A stretch of 36,453 nucleotides of DNA, taken from a virus. Position numbers and translations under genes: made by a program. Positions 1 through 7,646 of this stretch are shown in pieces; position 1 is the first letter of the stretch, and each line of letters begins with the position of its first letter. The notes beneath the pieces were generated by a model. The model did not search any database and was not told the origin of the DNA. It was given only the letters and a program-made list of their open reading frames with translations. The stretch spans positions 1 through 36,453 of the IMG/VR virus record IMGVR_UViG_3300004457_000340; one strand, 5' to 3'.

Positions 1-410
1 AGCCAACAACTCCAACAGAGCCTACAGACCCAACGTTACCAATCGTTCCAATCGTTGTTCCAGATACTAAAGTACCCACTCCACCAACATTGCACGGTAA
101 TTATCATATGGGACCTACTCCATACATAAGACCACCGTCAGGATTGAATCCAGGATGGATTACTAATGTACCAACACATTACAACACAACCAATCCAGCA
201 CAAGCACAATATTATTGGGGCGGTCATCCTTATCAACCAGGAACAACTTTTGATCCTAACTTGTATAATCAAATACCAAATGCGCCAACTCAGCCATTCG
301 GTTCAACATATGCACAAACAAGTGCAACACCTGCTCAAATATTAGCAGCTATGCAGGGTCGTTATCCTTTATTGAATACGACTTCAGTTAACGGTCCTGT
401 AGCACCGTAA
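1..410 (+). CDS. 3' end of large internal virion protein (continues from 33804 across the contig ends)
   Basis: The frame is open from base 3 to a TAA at 408-410 with no convincing start of its own; the only early start codons are a TTG at 90 and an ATG at 108, both without a ribosome binding site. The first ~30 codons are a Pro/Thr/Val-rich linker (PTTPTEPTDP and similar) that continues the linker at the right end of the window in the same frame. The remaining ~100 residues are rich in Tyr, Asn and Pro and contain GLNPGW, which recurs as GLNPGF in the protein at 7647-8075. I read it as the C-terminal tail of the ejection-type protein starting at 33804. If the ends are joined, the whole protein is 1015 or 1019 residues, depending on whether the 12-base overlap is counted once or twice. 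Confidence 0.72.
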   Translation, partial: PTTPTEPTDPTLPIVPIVVPDTKVPTPPTLHGNYHMGPTPYIRPPSGLNPGWITNVPTHYNTTNPAQAQYYWGGHPYQPGTTFDPNLYNQIPNAPTQPFGSTYAQTSATPAQILAAMQGRYPLLNTTSVNGPVAP

Positions 411-419
411 TTAAAAACA

Positions 420-425
420 TAAATA
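420..425 (+). promoter_or_regulatory. TAAATA late-promoter-like box before 445 gene
   Basis: ATAAATA lies in the 34-base gap between the gene ending at 410 and the next ATG at 445. A start site about 11 bases after its first T (near 431) would give a short leader that still contains the AAAGGA ribosome binding site at 432-437. It is one of a genome-wide set of such boxes. Confidence 0.4.
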
Positions 426-444
426 TAACATAAAGGACATTACT

Positions 445-1155
445 ATGAACTTCGGCGGCGGAACATCAACAACAACCCCACAATTATCTCAAGAGCAATT
501 GAATGACATTGCTGCAACAACTGGCTTTAAGACAGATGTACTTTTCCCCGCATATAAAGGTGCGATTGAAGGTACAATCGGTCAATATAATGCAGATGCC
601 GGCGGCGTACAAAACGCTGCTCAAAACTTAGCAAGCGTAGGTAGTCAAGCTCAACAGACATTGGGTTCAACTGGTGAATCTGCATTACGTCAAGGTGTTA
701 CTGGTATGGAAAGTCTTTTCAGCCCAGACTATGAAGCAAATCAAATTGCAGCAGCACTTCAACCTGCTCAATCACAGTATATGCAAAACGTTGCTAATCA
801 AAATGCACAGTTTGGTGGCACAGGTAATTTAGGATCTGCTCGTGAAGCATTAGCAGGTAGACAACTTGCTGGATCTACAATGGCTACTCAAGCTGCTACT
901 GCTGCTCAAGTACAAAAAGACATTGCTGCTCAACGTGCTGCAACTGGTATGAACTTAGCACAATTAGGATCACAAAACGTTACCGGAGCTGTCACAGCAG
1001 CAGGTGTACCGTTGTCAGCAGCGCAAGTTGGTATGGATTATCGCAACAAGATTCTTGCAGGCTTGTATGGTACACCTACAGCTACAACTACTCCTAACTT
1101 TACTGGATCGCAAGGTAGCACAACGAGTGGTAATCAATTTGGCTTCAAGATTTAA
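445..1155 (+). CDS. internal virion / DNA-ejection-type protein
   Basis: This 236-residue protein is almost entirely Ala/Gln/Gly/Ser/Thr and predicted helical, with long runs of small residues and very few aromatics. That composition is typical of podoviral ejection proteins, which leave the capsid with the DNA. Residues ~95-170 read as amphipathic helix rich in Gln and Ala (QNVANQNAQFGG, AREALAGRQLAG). The start is set by AAAGGA eight bases upstream of the ATG. It is followed after nine bases by the 716-residue protein, and the block 33804-3962 appears to be one co-transcribed set of four such proteins. I infer the role from composition and position; no catalytic motif is visible. A head-completion or minor structural role is the main alternative. 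Confidence 0.55.
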   Translation: MNFGGGTSTTTPQLSQEQLNDIAATTGFKTDVLFPAYKGAIEGTIGQYNADAGGVQNAAQNLASVGSQAQQTLGSTGESALRQGVTGMESLFSPDYEANQIAAALQPAQSQYMQNVANQNAQFGGTGNLGSAREALAGRQLAGSTMATQAATAAQVQKDIAAQRAATGMNLAQLGSQNVTGAVTAAGVPLSAAQVGMDYRNKILAGLYGTPTATTTPNFTGSQGSTTSGNQFGFKI

Positions 1156-1164
1156 GGTAACATA

Positions 1165-3315
1165 ATGCAATACTATCAAACAAATTATCTTCCAAACATG
1201 CCTACAATGCCAGGAGGTACTGACAATGCTGACCAATCACAAAAGGATGACGAAGAACGCAGAAAGAAATTAGCTGCGATAGCTGGTATGATTACTGGCT
1301 TGCCGTTAGAAAGCATCACCGGAGCTGCTGACTATAGTATGTCAGGTCAACAAGCCCCAGTAGTAGATAGTCAACCTCCTGTACAAGTCGCTCAACAGCA
1401 GGGACCTGTAATGCCTGAACAAGTTCAACAAGAGCGTCAAGCAATGCTACCTGCAGGGCAGACAATGCAAGCACAAGCACAACCCGCAGCTCCAGTAAAT
1501 CCTTATGAACCAACTAGTGTTCAATTAACTCCAGAAGCTACACAAGATTTAGCAAGTAAAGCAGGTATTACAAGTAGTGTTAATCCCGCAGACTTACAGT
1601 TACCTCAACCAGGTCCTGCGGTACAAGTAGCTGGCACACAACCCTCTGCTGGCGTAAGCGAAGCAGCAAACGCAACTGTGCCAGGTACAGGATTGAAGCC
1701 ACCAAGTCAATATCAACCATACATTGACCAGTTTAAGAGTGGCGACTTGTATTCACTAGCTAATCCAAAAGCTGAAGCCCCGCAGTTTATTAAGACTGCT
1801 GCACAAGAACAATTGTTTAGTGACTTCCAAGAAAAGAAGGCTCAAACTTCAGCACAACAAAAAGTTGATAACGCTATTGCTCAAGCAGCAAGTGATCCTG
1901 CTAAGATGATGAAAGTATTTGATGACTTTAAACGTGGTAAAACAGAAGAATCATCATGGGCAAGCATTTACTTGTTAAAGAAGTTTGGCTTTGATGAAGC
2001 TGCCAACGAAGAATTAGCTAAGAAGGGCTATGGCGCAAGATTCGAACATACTACTTTACCTAGTGGTGAAGAAGCTATGATTAAGTACACTCCAAAAGGT
2101 GAACCACTTAGTGGTATCAGTGCTAGCGGACAAAAACTATCAGCAAGTGATTTAATTGGTGTAAGCCCAACAAGTAAGACTGCAATGTACACTGGTGGTA
2201 GCAAATTATTCACTATCCCTAAGGGTCAGGCTAACGAAGGTGAAGATTACAGTCCACGCTTTAACACACATTCTGGTAAATATGAGAACATCATTGCAAC
2301 AGGACCTAACGCAGGTAAAATTTATACAGGCACTGCTGGTTTAGAAAAGCGTGTTGGTACTGCCGAAGCTATTACAGCTAATAAGCAAGAAGCAAGTAAA
2401 GGTCTAATCGATTATCGTTTAGCACAGAACTTGAAGTATGCAGGCCCTATGGCTTACACAAAAGCAGGTGCTGCATTTGCTGGTAAATATAATACTGAAA
2501 ATGACACAAATATCGGATACAATCGTCAAGGTGTTTTAGTTGACCATTTTGATAATAACAAACCTATTGTACCGAACAAAGATGGCACTATCAATGCTAC
2601 TCAACGTGTTGAAGGTAAGCCAGCAGCAGCATCAGCAACACAGGCTCCTACAGCACCAACACAAGGTACTACACCAGGACAAGTTGCAAGTCAAGATTTG
2701 AGCAAGCCTCCTGCATATGATAATGCATTAAGCCCATTAGCTAACAAAGAACTACAAAAGAACTGGGCAGCTAACCGTAAGAAGATTACAACTGATTTTA
2801 TCACTGGTAAGCAAGGTCAAACTGTACAAAGTTTGAACGTAGCTGTTGACCACTTGGACACATTAGCTGATGCTGCTAAAGCATTGAATAACGGTGACGT
2901 TAAATTATTTAACCAAGTAGCAAATGCTTATAGCAAGAATACAGGTGAGCCAGCAGTAACTGACTTCAACGCATTGAAAACAATCGTTGGTAGTGAAGTT
3001 GCTAAAGCTGTTGCCGGTGGTGCTACTGCATTGGGTGATAGAGAAGAAATTCGTGCTGAAATCAATGCTGCTTCAAGTGAGAAGCAATTGTTAAGCGCAA
3101 TCAACAAATATCAACGACTAATGGCAGGACAAGTTAACGGTCTACGCCAAACATATGTAAGTAGTGGTTTACCTGCAGAAGACTTTGATAACAAATTGCT
3201 ACCAAGAACAAAGAAAGTTTTAGGTGAAGCAGGTGGTGGTACAGAAGCTGTTCCAACAACACCAGCAGAAAGAGCCAAAGCTGAACTTGAGCGCCGTAAG
3301 AAGGGACAACCATAA
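1165..3315 (+). CDS. large internal virion protein
   Basis: This is a 716-residue protein with an AAGG ribosome binding site eight bases before the ATG. The N-terminal third (to ~190) is a disordered Gln/Pro/Ala linker region after a short charged helix (KDDEERRKKLAAIAG). Residues ~190-480 are mixed, and the C-terminal ~190 residues form a charged helical domain (SLNVAVDHLDTLADAAKAL, then a basic tail AERAKAELERRKK). This helical C-terminal type is common in large internal or ejection proteins of environmental podoviruses. No lysozyme or transglycosylase catalytic motif is visible, although such domains are frequent in ejection proteins. Its TAA overlaps the next ATG as TAATG, so the two are probably translationally coupled. 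Confidence 0.55.
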   Translation: MQYYQTNYLPNMPTMPGGTDNADQSQKDDEERRKKLAAIAGMITGLPLESITGAADYSMSGQQAPVVDSQPPVQVAQQQGPVMPEQVQQERQAMLPAGQTMQAQAQPAAPVNPYEPTSVQLTPEATQDLASKAGITSSVNPADLQLPQPGPAVQVAGTQPSAGVSEAANATVPGTGLKPPSQYQPYIDQFKSGDLYSLANPKAEAPQFIKTAAQEQLFSDFQEKKAQTSAQQKVDNAIAQAASDPAKMMKVFDDFKRGKTEESSWASIYLLKKFGFDEAANEELAKKGYGARFEHTTLPSGEEAMIKYTPKGEPLSGISASGQKLSASDLIGVSPTSKTAMYTGGSKLFTIPKGQANEGEDYSPRFNTHSGKYENIIATGPNAGKIYTGTAGLEKRVGTAEAITANKQEASKGLIDYRLAQNLKYAGPMAYTKAGAAFAGKYNTENDTNIGYNRQGVLVDHFDNNKPIVPNKDGTINATQRVEGKPAAASATQAPTAPTQGTTPGQVASQDLSKPPAYDNALSPLANKELQKNWAANRKKITTDFITGKQGQTVQSLNVAVDHLDTLADAAKALNNGDVKLFNQVANAYSKNTGEPAVTDFNALKTIVGSEVAKAVAGGATALGDREEIRAEINAASSEKQLLSAINKYQRLMAGQVNGLRQTYVSSGLPAEDFDNKLLPRTKKVLGEAGGGTEAVPTTPAERAKAELERRKKGQP

Positions 3316-3962
3316 TGGCATTAGACTATTCAACATTATCAGATGCAGAATTAGAAGCAATTGCAAATAATGATTATTCAAAATTATCGGAACAAACATT
3401 AAACGCAATTGCTAGTGAAAACGAACCCAGAGAGAAATCAATGGGTGAGAAAGCTGCGAATGCTGTAGGTGGAGTTGCTGGTATGGCAGTAGACGCTGCA
3501 CAAGCAGGTTATAATGCAGTTCCATACAAAGAACTTGTTATGCCATACGCTGGATACAAAGCTATCCCTCATCTTGTTGAAGGTGCAAAGGCAGGCGCAC
3601 GTGCAATTAATACATTAACAAGCCCATCAGCTCCGGTAGCTCCAGGACCCAACCCAGCGATGAGTCCTAGTTATACAGCTCCTGCACAAACACCAAAAGC
3701 TCCTAGTATGATTGAACGTGGTAGTCAGTATGCTAGACAAATGCAACAAATTGCTGCTGAAAAAGTTATGCAAGGTGCAAGAGCAGCAGCTCCATATGTA
3801 GCACCAGTAGCTAGAGCAGGCGGCGCAGCGGCTGCTGCATTGATGCCAAGTAATGTTGGTCAGAACTATTCTGTACCACAGTCAGGACCAATGCGTGGTA
3901 TGGAAATTAATCCTAATACAGGACGTCCATGGACACGTGAAGAATTAGCAATGATGAGATAA
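3315..3962 (+). CDS. small internal virion protein, Ala/Pro-rich
   Basis: This 215-residue protein starts with a Leu-rich pair of similar helices (LSDAELEAIANNDYSKL and LSEQTLNAIAS) that read as a tandem ~14-residue repeat. A Gly/Ala-rich segment near residues 45-60 (VGGVAGMAVDAAQAGY) could insert into or lie on a membrane. A Pro/Ala-rich middle and a second Ala-rich segment (~160-178) follow. The C-terminus has NPNTGRPWTREELAMM. It is coupled to the upstream gene by TAATG and lies one base before the Dps-like gene. Role as a minor virion or ejection component is inferred from neighbours and composition only. Confidence 0.45.
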   Translation: MALDYSTLSDAELEAIANNDYSKLSEQTLNAIASENEPREKSMGEKAANAVGGVAGMAVDAAQAGYNAVPYKELVMPYAGYKAIPHLVEGAKAGARAINTLTSPSAPVAPGPNPAMSPSYTAPAQTPKAPSMIERGSQYARQMQQIAAEKVMQGARAAAPYVAPVARAGGAAAAALMPSNVGQNYSVPQSGPMRGMEINPNTGRPWTREELAMMR

Positions 3963-3963
3963 T

Positions 3964-4398
3964 ATGAATACAGTAGAACAATTAACCGAAACATTCTGTG
4001 ACAATTTCGTTAACAGTTACAGAGCACACAGTTGCCATTTCAACATTAAGGGTGAAAACTTTTATGGATGGCACAAACTATTGCAAAAGATTTATGAAGA
4101 TTCAGAAGCAATCCAAGATGACTTGGGTGAATTGATTCGTGCATTAGATAGTCTTGCTCCAGAAACAATTACAGACATTTTAAGTATGGCTGATATGCCA
4201 GACACAACTGCATTTGGTACTGAAGCATATGATTTGTTGCGTCTTGTACTTGATGGACAAGAGCATATGGTTGATAGTTATGGTAAATTAATAAGTATTG
4301 CGACTGAAGAAGGTCATGATGATGTTGCGAATTTCGCACAAGACCGTATTCGTCAACATAAGAAGTTTGCCTGGATGTTGAAAGCTAGTTTAGAGTAA
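3964..4398 (+). CDS. Dps-like ferritin-family protein
   Basis: A 144-residue, wholly helical protein. The first helices carry HFNIKGENFYGWH, the Dps signature in which a helix bearing one ferroxidase histidine leads to the second. The ligand spacing matches the classic Dps ferroxidase site: His25, then His37 (12 later), Asp52 (15 later) and Glu56 (4 later). Dps proteins oxidise and store iron, and many coat DNA against peroxide. There is no obvious basic N-terminal tail, so DNA binding is doubtful. The length is slightly shorter than typical bacterial Dps (~150-170). It sits directly after the ejection-protein cluster and overlaps the convergent acetyltransferase gene by nine bases. Whether it is a virion component, a host-protection factor or a scavenger of host iron is unknown. 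Confidence 0.75.
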   Translation: MNTVEQLTETFCDNFVNSYRAHSCHFNIKGENFYGWHKLLQKIYEDSEAIQDDLGELIRALDSLAPETITDILSMADMPDTTAFGTEAYDLLRLVLDGQEHMVDSYGKLISIATEEGHDDVANFAQDRIRQHKKFAWMLKASLE

Positions 4399-4878
4399 CT
4401 TTTTGTATGCGAAGCTACCGCGAACAAGATAACCATTCTTTTCGTGTAGTTTCAAAAATGCATCTTGTTCTTTACGCATACTGTTTGAAACAATAACACT
4501 TGCGTTTGTTAACTTAGCGAAGATATCCCAGATACTTAGCATATCATTGACGAGTTTGTATCTCATTCGTGCAGATAAGTTTTTGTCAACGTGTGCTATT
4601 TTAATAGTTACAAGTTTTTCAGTAGACCATAAACAGTTTTCTGAGGTTGTAGCCATAGTGTAAGCAATGATGTTATTATTTTCATCTATTGCAACACTGA
4701 AAAGTTCGGATAAAGGAGAATAGTACTGATTAACGACTGATAATGTAATATTATGTTTACTTACACGAGGGTCAACCTCAAAAACATCATCAACTTCGTC
4801 AAGTAGTTGAGTGTATGCTAAGTTAAATATTGTATCTACGTCTTTGCCCTCAGCTGGGCGCCAGTTGTATGTTGTCAT
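4390..4878 (-). CDS. GNAT-family N-acetyltransferase-like protein
   Basis: This 162-residue protein is on the minus strand. The N-terminus (WRPAEGKDVDTIFNLAY) is the usual beta1-alpha1 opening of GNAT enzymes. A central strand (LFSVAIDENNNIIAYTMA) matches GNAT beta2-beta4, and the C-terminus (KLHEKNGYLVRGSFAYKKL) has the family's late helix and 'G-Y/F' strand. The acetyl-CoA binding motif (R/Q-x-x-G-x-G/A) is not clearly preserved, so activity is uncertain. GNATs of this kind are common single genes in podovirus structural regions. It has an AAGG ribosome binding site ~10 bases before the ATG and probably reads from the divergent TAAATATTTA palindrome at 4903-4912. Its 3' end overlaps the Dps-like gene with no terminator between them. 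Confidence 0.6.
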   Translation of the reverse strand: MTTYNWRPAEGKDVDTIFNLAYTQLLDEVDDVFEVDPRVSKHNITLSVVNQYYSPLSELFSVAIDENNNIIAYTMATTSENCLWSTEKLVTIKIAHVDKNLSARMRYKLVNDMLSIWDIFAKLTNASVIVSNSMRKEQDAFLKLHEKNGYLVRGSFAYKKLL

Positions 4879-4902
4879 TGCTTTGCCTTACTTAATTAAG
4901 AA

Positions 4903-4912
4903 TAAATATTTA
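4903..4912. promoter_or_regulatory. bidirectional TAAATA palindrome
   Basis: TAAATATTTA is a perfect 10-base palindrome in the 35-base gap between divergent genes. It presents TAAATA on both strands. On the plus strand the first T is exactly 11 bases before the ATG at 4914, with no Shine-Dalgarno. On the minus strand the predicted start lies near 4901, giving the acetyltransferase a ~23-base leader with an AAGG site. Confidence 0.5.
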
Positions 4913-4913
4913 T

Positions 4914-5279
4914 ATGGATCAGAAAAGCGTAAAATTGAATAAGAAAACAGGACAGCCTTTAAAACCTAAAGGTGGTGCCCGTAAGGGTGCGGGTAGACCA
5001 AAGGGTTCTACTGAACAAGTTACAATCGGGGGCTTACTAGCTGCGTTACAAGAACAAAGCAATGGTAAGAACTATGAGGATATTTTAGTTGAGGACTTCC
5101 TAAAAGCAAGAACTGCAGGAGATACTCAATTGACTGTTAAGTATCATAACTTGATACTAAACAAAGTTATGAATAGCTTGGCAAAAATTGAAGTTACTGA
5201 GCCTCAGGACGCAATTGAAGCTAAACAGTTGGCATTTGCGGAAGCATTAGCTAAACTGACCGGAATTAAGAAAGACTAA
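4914..5279 (+). CDS. AT-hook DNA-binding protein, possible terminase small subunit
   Basis: A 121-residue protein with a basic N-terminus containing GGARKGAGRPKGS (residues ~20-32), whose GRPKG core is an AT-hook. This opening is frequent in phage small-terminase-like proteins. The rest is helical (LLAALQEQSNGKNYEDIL, then LAFAEALAKLTG), compatible with an oligomerisation region. The large terminase is 4.2 kb downstream, so linkage is loose, and the proteins at 8137 and 8943 next to it are alternative small-subunit candidates. There is no Shine-Dalgarno; the ATG is five bases after a TAAATA box, suggesting a leaderless mRNA. Confidence 0.45.
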   Translation: MDQKSVKLNKKTGQPLKPKGGARKGAGRPKGSTEQVTIGGLLAALQEQSNGKNYEDILVEDFLKARTAGDTQLTVKYHNLILNKVMNSLAKIEVTEPQDAIEAKQLAFAEALAKLTGIKKD

Positions 5280-5282
5280 ATA
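5274..5282 (+). promoter_or_regulatory. GACTAAATA box before 5288 gene
   Basis: GACTAAATA overlaps the stop codon (TAA 5277-5279) of the preceding gene. TAAATA is followed by five bases and the ATG at 5288. No Shine-Dalgarno is present. The same nine bases occur at 11440, 16601 and 31019. Confidence 0.45.
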
Positions 5283-5287
5283 ACATT

Positions 5288-5440
5288 ATGCCGTTAAAAA
5301 AATCAACTTCGCCAAAAGCATTCAAAGAGAATGTAAAGAAGGAAATAGCTGCTGGTAAACCGACCAAGCAAGCTGTAGCAATCGCTTATGCAACTAAGAG
5401 AGCGGCAGCTAAAAAATCAACTAAAGGGAAATCCAAATGA
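5288..5440 (+). CDS. small basic phage protein, DUF6496-like
   Basis: A 50-residue, strongly basic protein (MPLKKSTSPKAFKENVKKEI, then AGKPTKQAVAIAYATKRAA) ending in a Lys/Ser-rich tail. The pattern 'K-x-x-x-x-N-[VI]-K-x-E-[IV]-x-A-G-K-P-x-K-Q-A-V-A-I-A' matches the short DUF6496-type proteins common in phage structural regions; function unknown. Its ATGA overlaps the start of the next gene at 5437, so they are probably coupled. It lacks a ribosome binding site and is one of the four predicted leaderless genes. Confidence 0.7.
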   Translation: MPLKKSTSPKAFKENVKKEIAAGKPTKQAVAIAYATKRAAAKKSTKGKSK

Positions 5441-5721
5441 AAAATTCAACAGGTGGTTTAGCATTTAACGGTCAAGGTGGGGCTGGTTACAGTCGCATGA
5501 AGTCTGGTGAATGTGTTAACCAATATACAGGTAAAGCAAACGAAGGTGCACTTATCAATAAAGGCCGTGGCCCTACAGGTGGCGGCACAAAAGTTCCAGC
5601 AGACAAAGACATGATTCGCGGTGCTGCACAATACCGTGGCGTTGGTGGTACAACTATCAAGAAGCCAGGTGCAGACGCTAAAATCGACATGAAGCGTGGT
5701 CCAACGAAAGGTAACGAATAA
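5437..5721 (+). CDS. small Gly-rich basic protein with RGPT motifs
   Basis: A 94-residue protein, Gly/Lys/Thr-rich and probably disordered (GGLAFNGQGGAGYSRM at the N-terminus). It contains RGPTGGGTKVP mid-protein and ends KRGPTKGNE. The latter motif recurs as KRGPTTGNSG near the start of the 7366 protein, so the two are probably related. It overlaps the previous gene by ATGA and the next by TAATG. I do not recognise a family; virion association is inferred from flanking beta-rich structural genes. Confidence 0.6.
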   Translation: MKNSTGGLAFNGQGGAGYSRMKSGECVNQYTGKANEGALINKGRGPTGGGTKVPADKDMIRGAAQYRGVGGTTIKKPGADAKIDMKRGPTKGNE

Positions 5722-6743
5722 TGGCAACAACTATTACAGCAAGCGTAGTAACCGCATTTAACGTTGACGGTCAAAATTTCTATGATATTACATATCCAGG
5801 ACCTGACCTATATCAAAACCATATTGCTAGTATCAGTAAAGCTGACCCAGCAGTTGTTACAACATCAAGTCCTATCACTGTAAGTACGACTGGTACTGTA
5901 GGTACAATCGCAGGTTCAGGCCCATACACAGCTATCATTACTGGTATGAGTTCTACTGTTGGATTGCAAGAGGGTTCAATCATTACTGCTACTGCAGGTA
6001 CTGGTAACTTGGGCGTTGGTACAACTCATGTAACATCAGTTCTTGGTAACAAATCAGTTGCTATTTCAAGTTCAGCAACACAAAACGCTGGTACAATCAC
6101 AAACGTTACTATTGCAGCTCCGATAACTATTCCTGCAGGCTTTGCAGATGGCGATGCAATTTTAATTACCGGTGTAGAAGGTATGACTCAATTAGCAACA
6201 GCTGGTCATGACGGTACTAACCAATTCTATGCTAACGTCTTAACAGACACTACATTTGCATTGTACACTGATTCTAGCTTGTCAACAACTGTTGATAGCT
6301 CTGGTTTCACAACAGCTACAGCTAATACAGGTTCATATCAAACATTTACTGGTTTCACATATGAAAGCCAAGGTGCAAGAGTACCAATGGTGTTCCCAAC
6401 AATTGAAACAAACGTTGGTACAGATATTTCTATCGATGCTGAAACAGGTGAAATCACTTTAGCTGCTGACATCACATATCAAATTAACGTAAGCTGCCAA
6501 CCATTAACAAACCCAGCTAGTTTTGGTGGACATTTCGAATTATGGGATGAGGGCTCAAATGCTCAAGTTGGTCAATCAATTCCAATTAATGGTACTACAT
6601 TAGTAGCTACTGTCACTCCTTCAGTAGAAACAGTTTATCAAGTGTTCGCTGTTGCTCCAGAAGGTCAACCTTGGGCACCCCCTGCAGGTATTCAATTTGC
6701 AGCAATTTCAATTGTTGCAGTATCAGGCTACGAAGTAGCATAA
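5721..6743 (+). CDS. beta-rich virion protein with C-terminal jelly-roll-like domain
   Basis: A 340-residue Thr/Ser/Gly-rich protein. After a short N-terminal strand region, residues ~50-130 form a beta domain of Thr-rich alternating strands. Residues ~133-195 (GDAILITGVEGMTQL, then TFALYTDSSL) match the small beta module seen in many phage tail proteins, resembling the FCCH fold of E1 enzymes. The C-terminal ~100 residues (GEITLAADITYQINVSC and GHFELWDEGSNAQVGQSI) resemble a C1q/TNF-like jelly roll, often used as a trimeric tip or decoration. It is probably a surface-exposed head decoration or tail accessory. It is coupled by TAATG to the upstream gene. Confidence 0.55.
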   Translation: MATTITASVVTAFNVDGQNFYDITYPGPDLYQNHIASISKADPAVVTTSSPITVSTTGTVGTIAGSGPYTAIITGMSSTVGLQEGSIITATAGTGNLGVGTTHVTSVLGNKSVAISSSATQNAGTITNVTIAAPITIPAGFADGDAILITGVEGMTQLATAGHDGTNQFYANVLTDTTFALYTDSSLSTTVDSSGFTTATANTGSYQTFTGFTYESQGARVPMVFPTIETNVGTDISIDAETGEITLAADITYQINVSCQPLTNPASFGGHFELWDEGSNAQVGQSIPINGTTLVATVTPSVETVYQVFAVAPEGQPWAPPAGIQFAAISIVAVSGYEVA

Positions 6744-6753
6744 GGAAAAAGAC

Positions 6754-7353
6754 ATGACAGTTTATAATATTTCAGGTGCAACACTAACATTGACTGGCAA
6801 TGGTTCAGTCAATGGTGGTAACATTGCATTAGCAAACACAATCAATCCAGTAACCGGTGGTGCTGGCATCGATACAGTTCGTATAGTTAACACAAGCGCA
6901 GGTAACATTGCGGTAATGACTTACACACCTAGCGATACAACTTACACTTTCACTGGTGTTACTGGTACTGCAAGTGGCGCTGGCGCAAATGCTTCATTTA
7001 ACGTTACTGTTGCTAATACAACAGGTTATACTGTAGCAATTAATAACGCTGGTGCAGGTTATGCTAACGCAGAAACCATTACTATCTTAGGTACTAGCTT
7101 AGGTGGTGGTACAACAACAAACGACTTGACATTAACATTGACAGTTGGTACTGTTGCTAACGTATCAGGTGTTATTACATCTGTAGCAGCAGCAGGTACT
7201 CGTCTATGGCCTCAGTCAGCAACAGGTACAATCAGTATCTTGCCAAGAGGTGAAGAGTTCATTCAAGTAACAGCTAACTCAGGTATTGGTTGCTATTTCT
7301 CAGCAAACATCACTGACGGTAATTTACTAGTTACTCCAGTAACAGTACTATAA
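6754..7353 (+). CDS. beta-rich virion protein, putative decoration
   Basis: This 199-residue protein is nearly all beta strand by composition (Thr, Val, Gly, Asn, Ala). The N-terminus (NISGATLTLTGNGSV) and C-terminus (GTISILPRGEEFIQVTANSG) look like paired strands of a capping domain. The central part (NNAGAGYANAETITILGTSL) matches a module common in phage structural proteins ('G-x-G-Y-x-x-x-x-x-I-T-I-x-G'). It follows the previous gene after ten bases containing AAGGAAAAA as ribosome binding site. It has no cysteine-rich or enzymatic motif. Head decoration or minor tail component are both possible. Confidence 0.5.
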   Translation: MTVYNISGATLTLTGNGSVNGGNIALANTINPVTGGAGIDTVRIVNTSAGNIAVMTYTPSDTTYTFTGVTGTASGAGANASFNVTVANTTGYTVAINNAGAGYANAETITILGTSLGGGTTTNDLTLTLTVGTVANVSGVITSVAAAGTRLWPQSATGTISILPRGEEFIQVTANSGIGCYFSANITDGNLLVTPVTVL

Positions 7354-7365
7354 TAAGGAAACAAA

Positions 7366-7644
7366 ATGAGTAATCCACAATCAAAACCAATCAACCAAAA
7401 ACGTGGTCCTACTACTGGTAACAGTGGTACACCAAGTAAGCGTAAAGAATTCATGGCTGAGAAATCAACTACTGGTTCAGAACGTGCAACTATTGCTAAC
7501 ATGATTACAGGCGCATTAGAAATGCGTGGTCGTGGTCAAGCTGGTAAAACTAATCCTGCTTACGAAGGTTTACATAGCAATACAGGTCCTACAAAGAACC
7601 CTACAGCTAACGGTAGTAAACTACCAAGCAAATATAAGAAGTAA
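7366..7644 (+). CDS. small basic hypothetical protein with RGPT motif
   Basis: A 92-residue Lys/Thr/Gly/Asn-rich protein. It opens with a basic segment holding KRGPTTGNSG, has one predictable helix (ERATIANMITGALEMRG) and ends in a basic tail (LPSKYKK). The RGPT-x-GN motif is shared with the protein at 5437-5721, suggesting a paralogous or shuffled element. The ribosome binding site is AAGGAAAC. No family recognised. Confidence 0.55.
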   Translation: MSNPQSKPINQKRGPTTGNSGTPSKRKEFMAEKSTTGSERATIANMITGALEMRGRGQAGKTNPAYEGLHSNTGPTKNPTANGSKLPSKYKK

Positions 7645-7646
7645 TC

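Noticed and set aside
1165-3315. lytic transglycosylase or lysozyme domain in the large ejection protein
   Set aside because: No catalytic Glu context or conserved lysozyme signature could be seen in the sequence.
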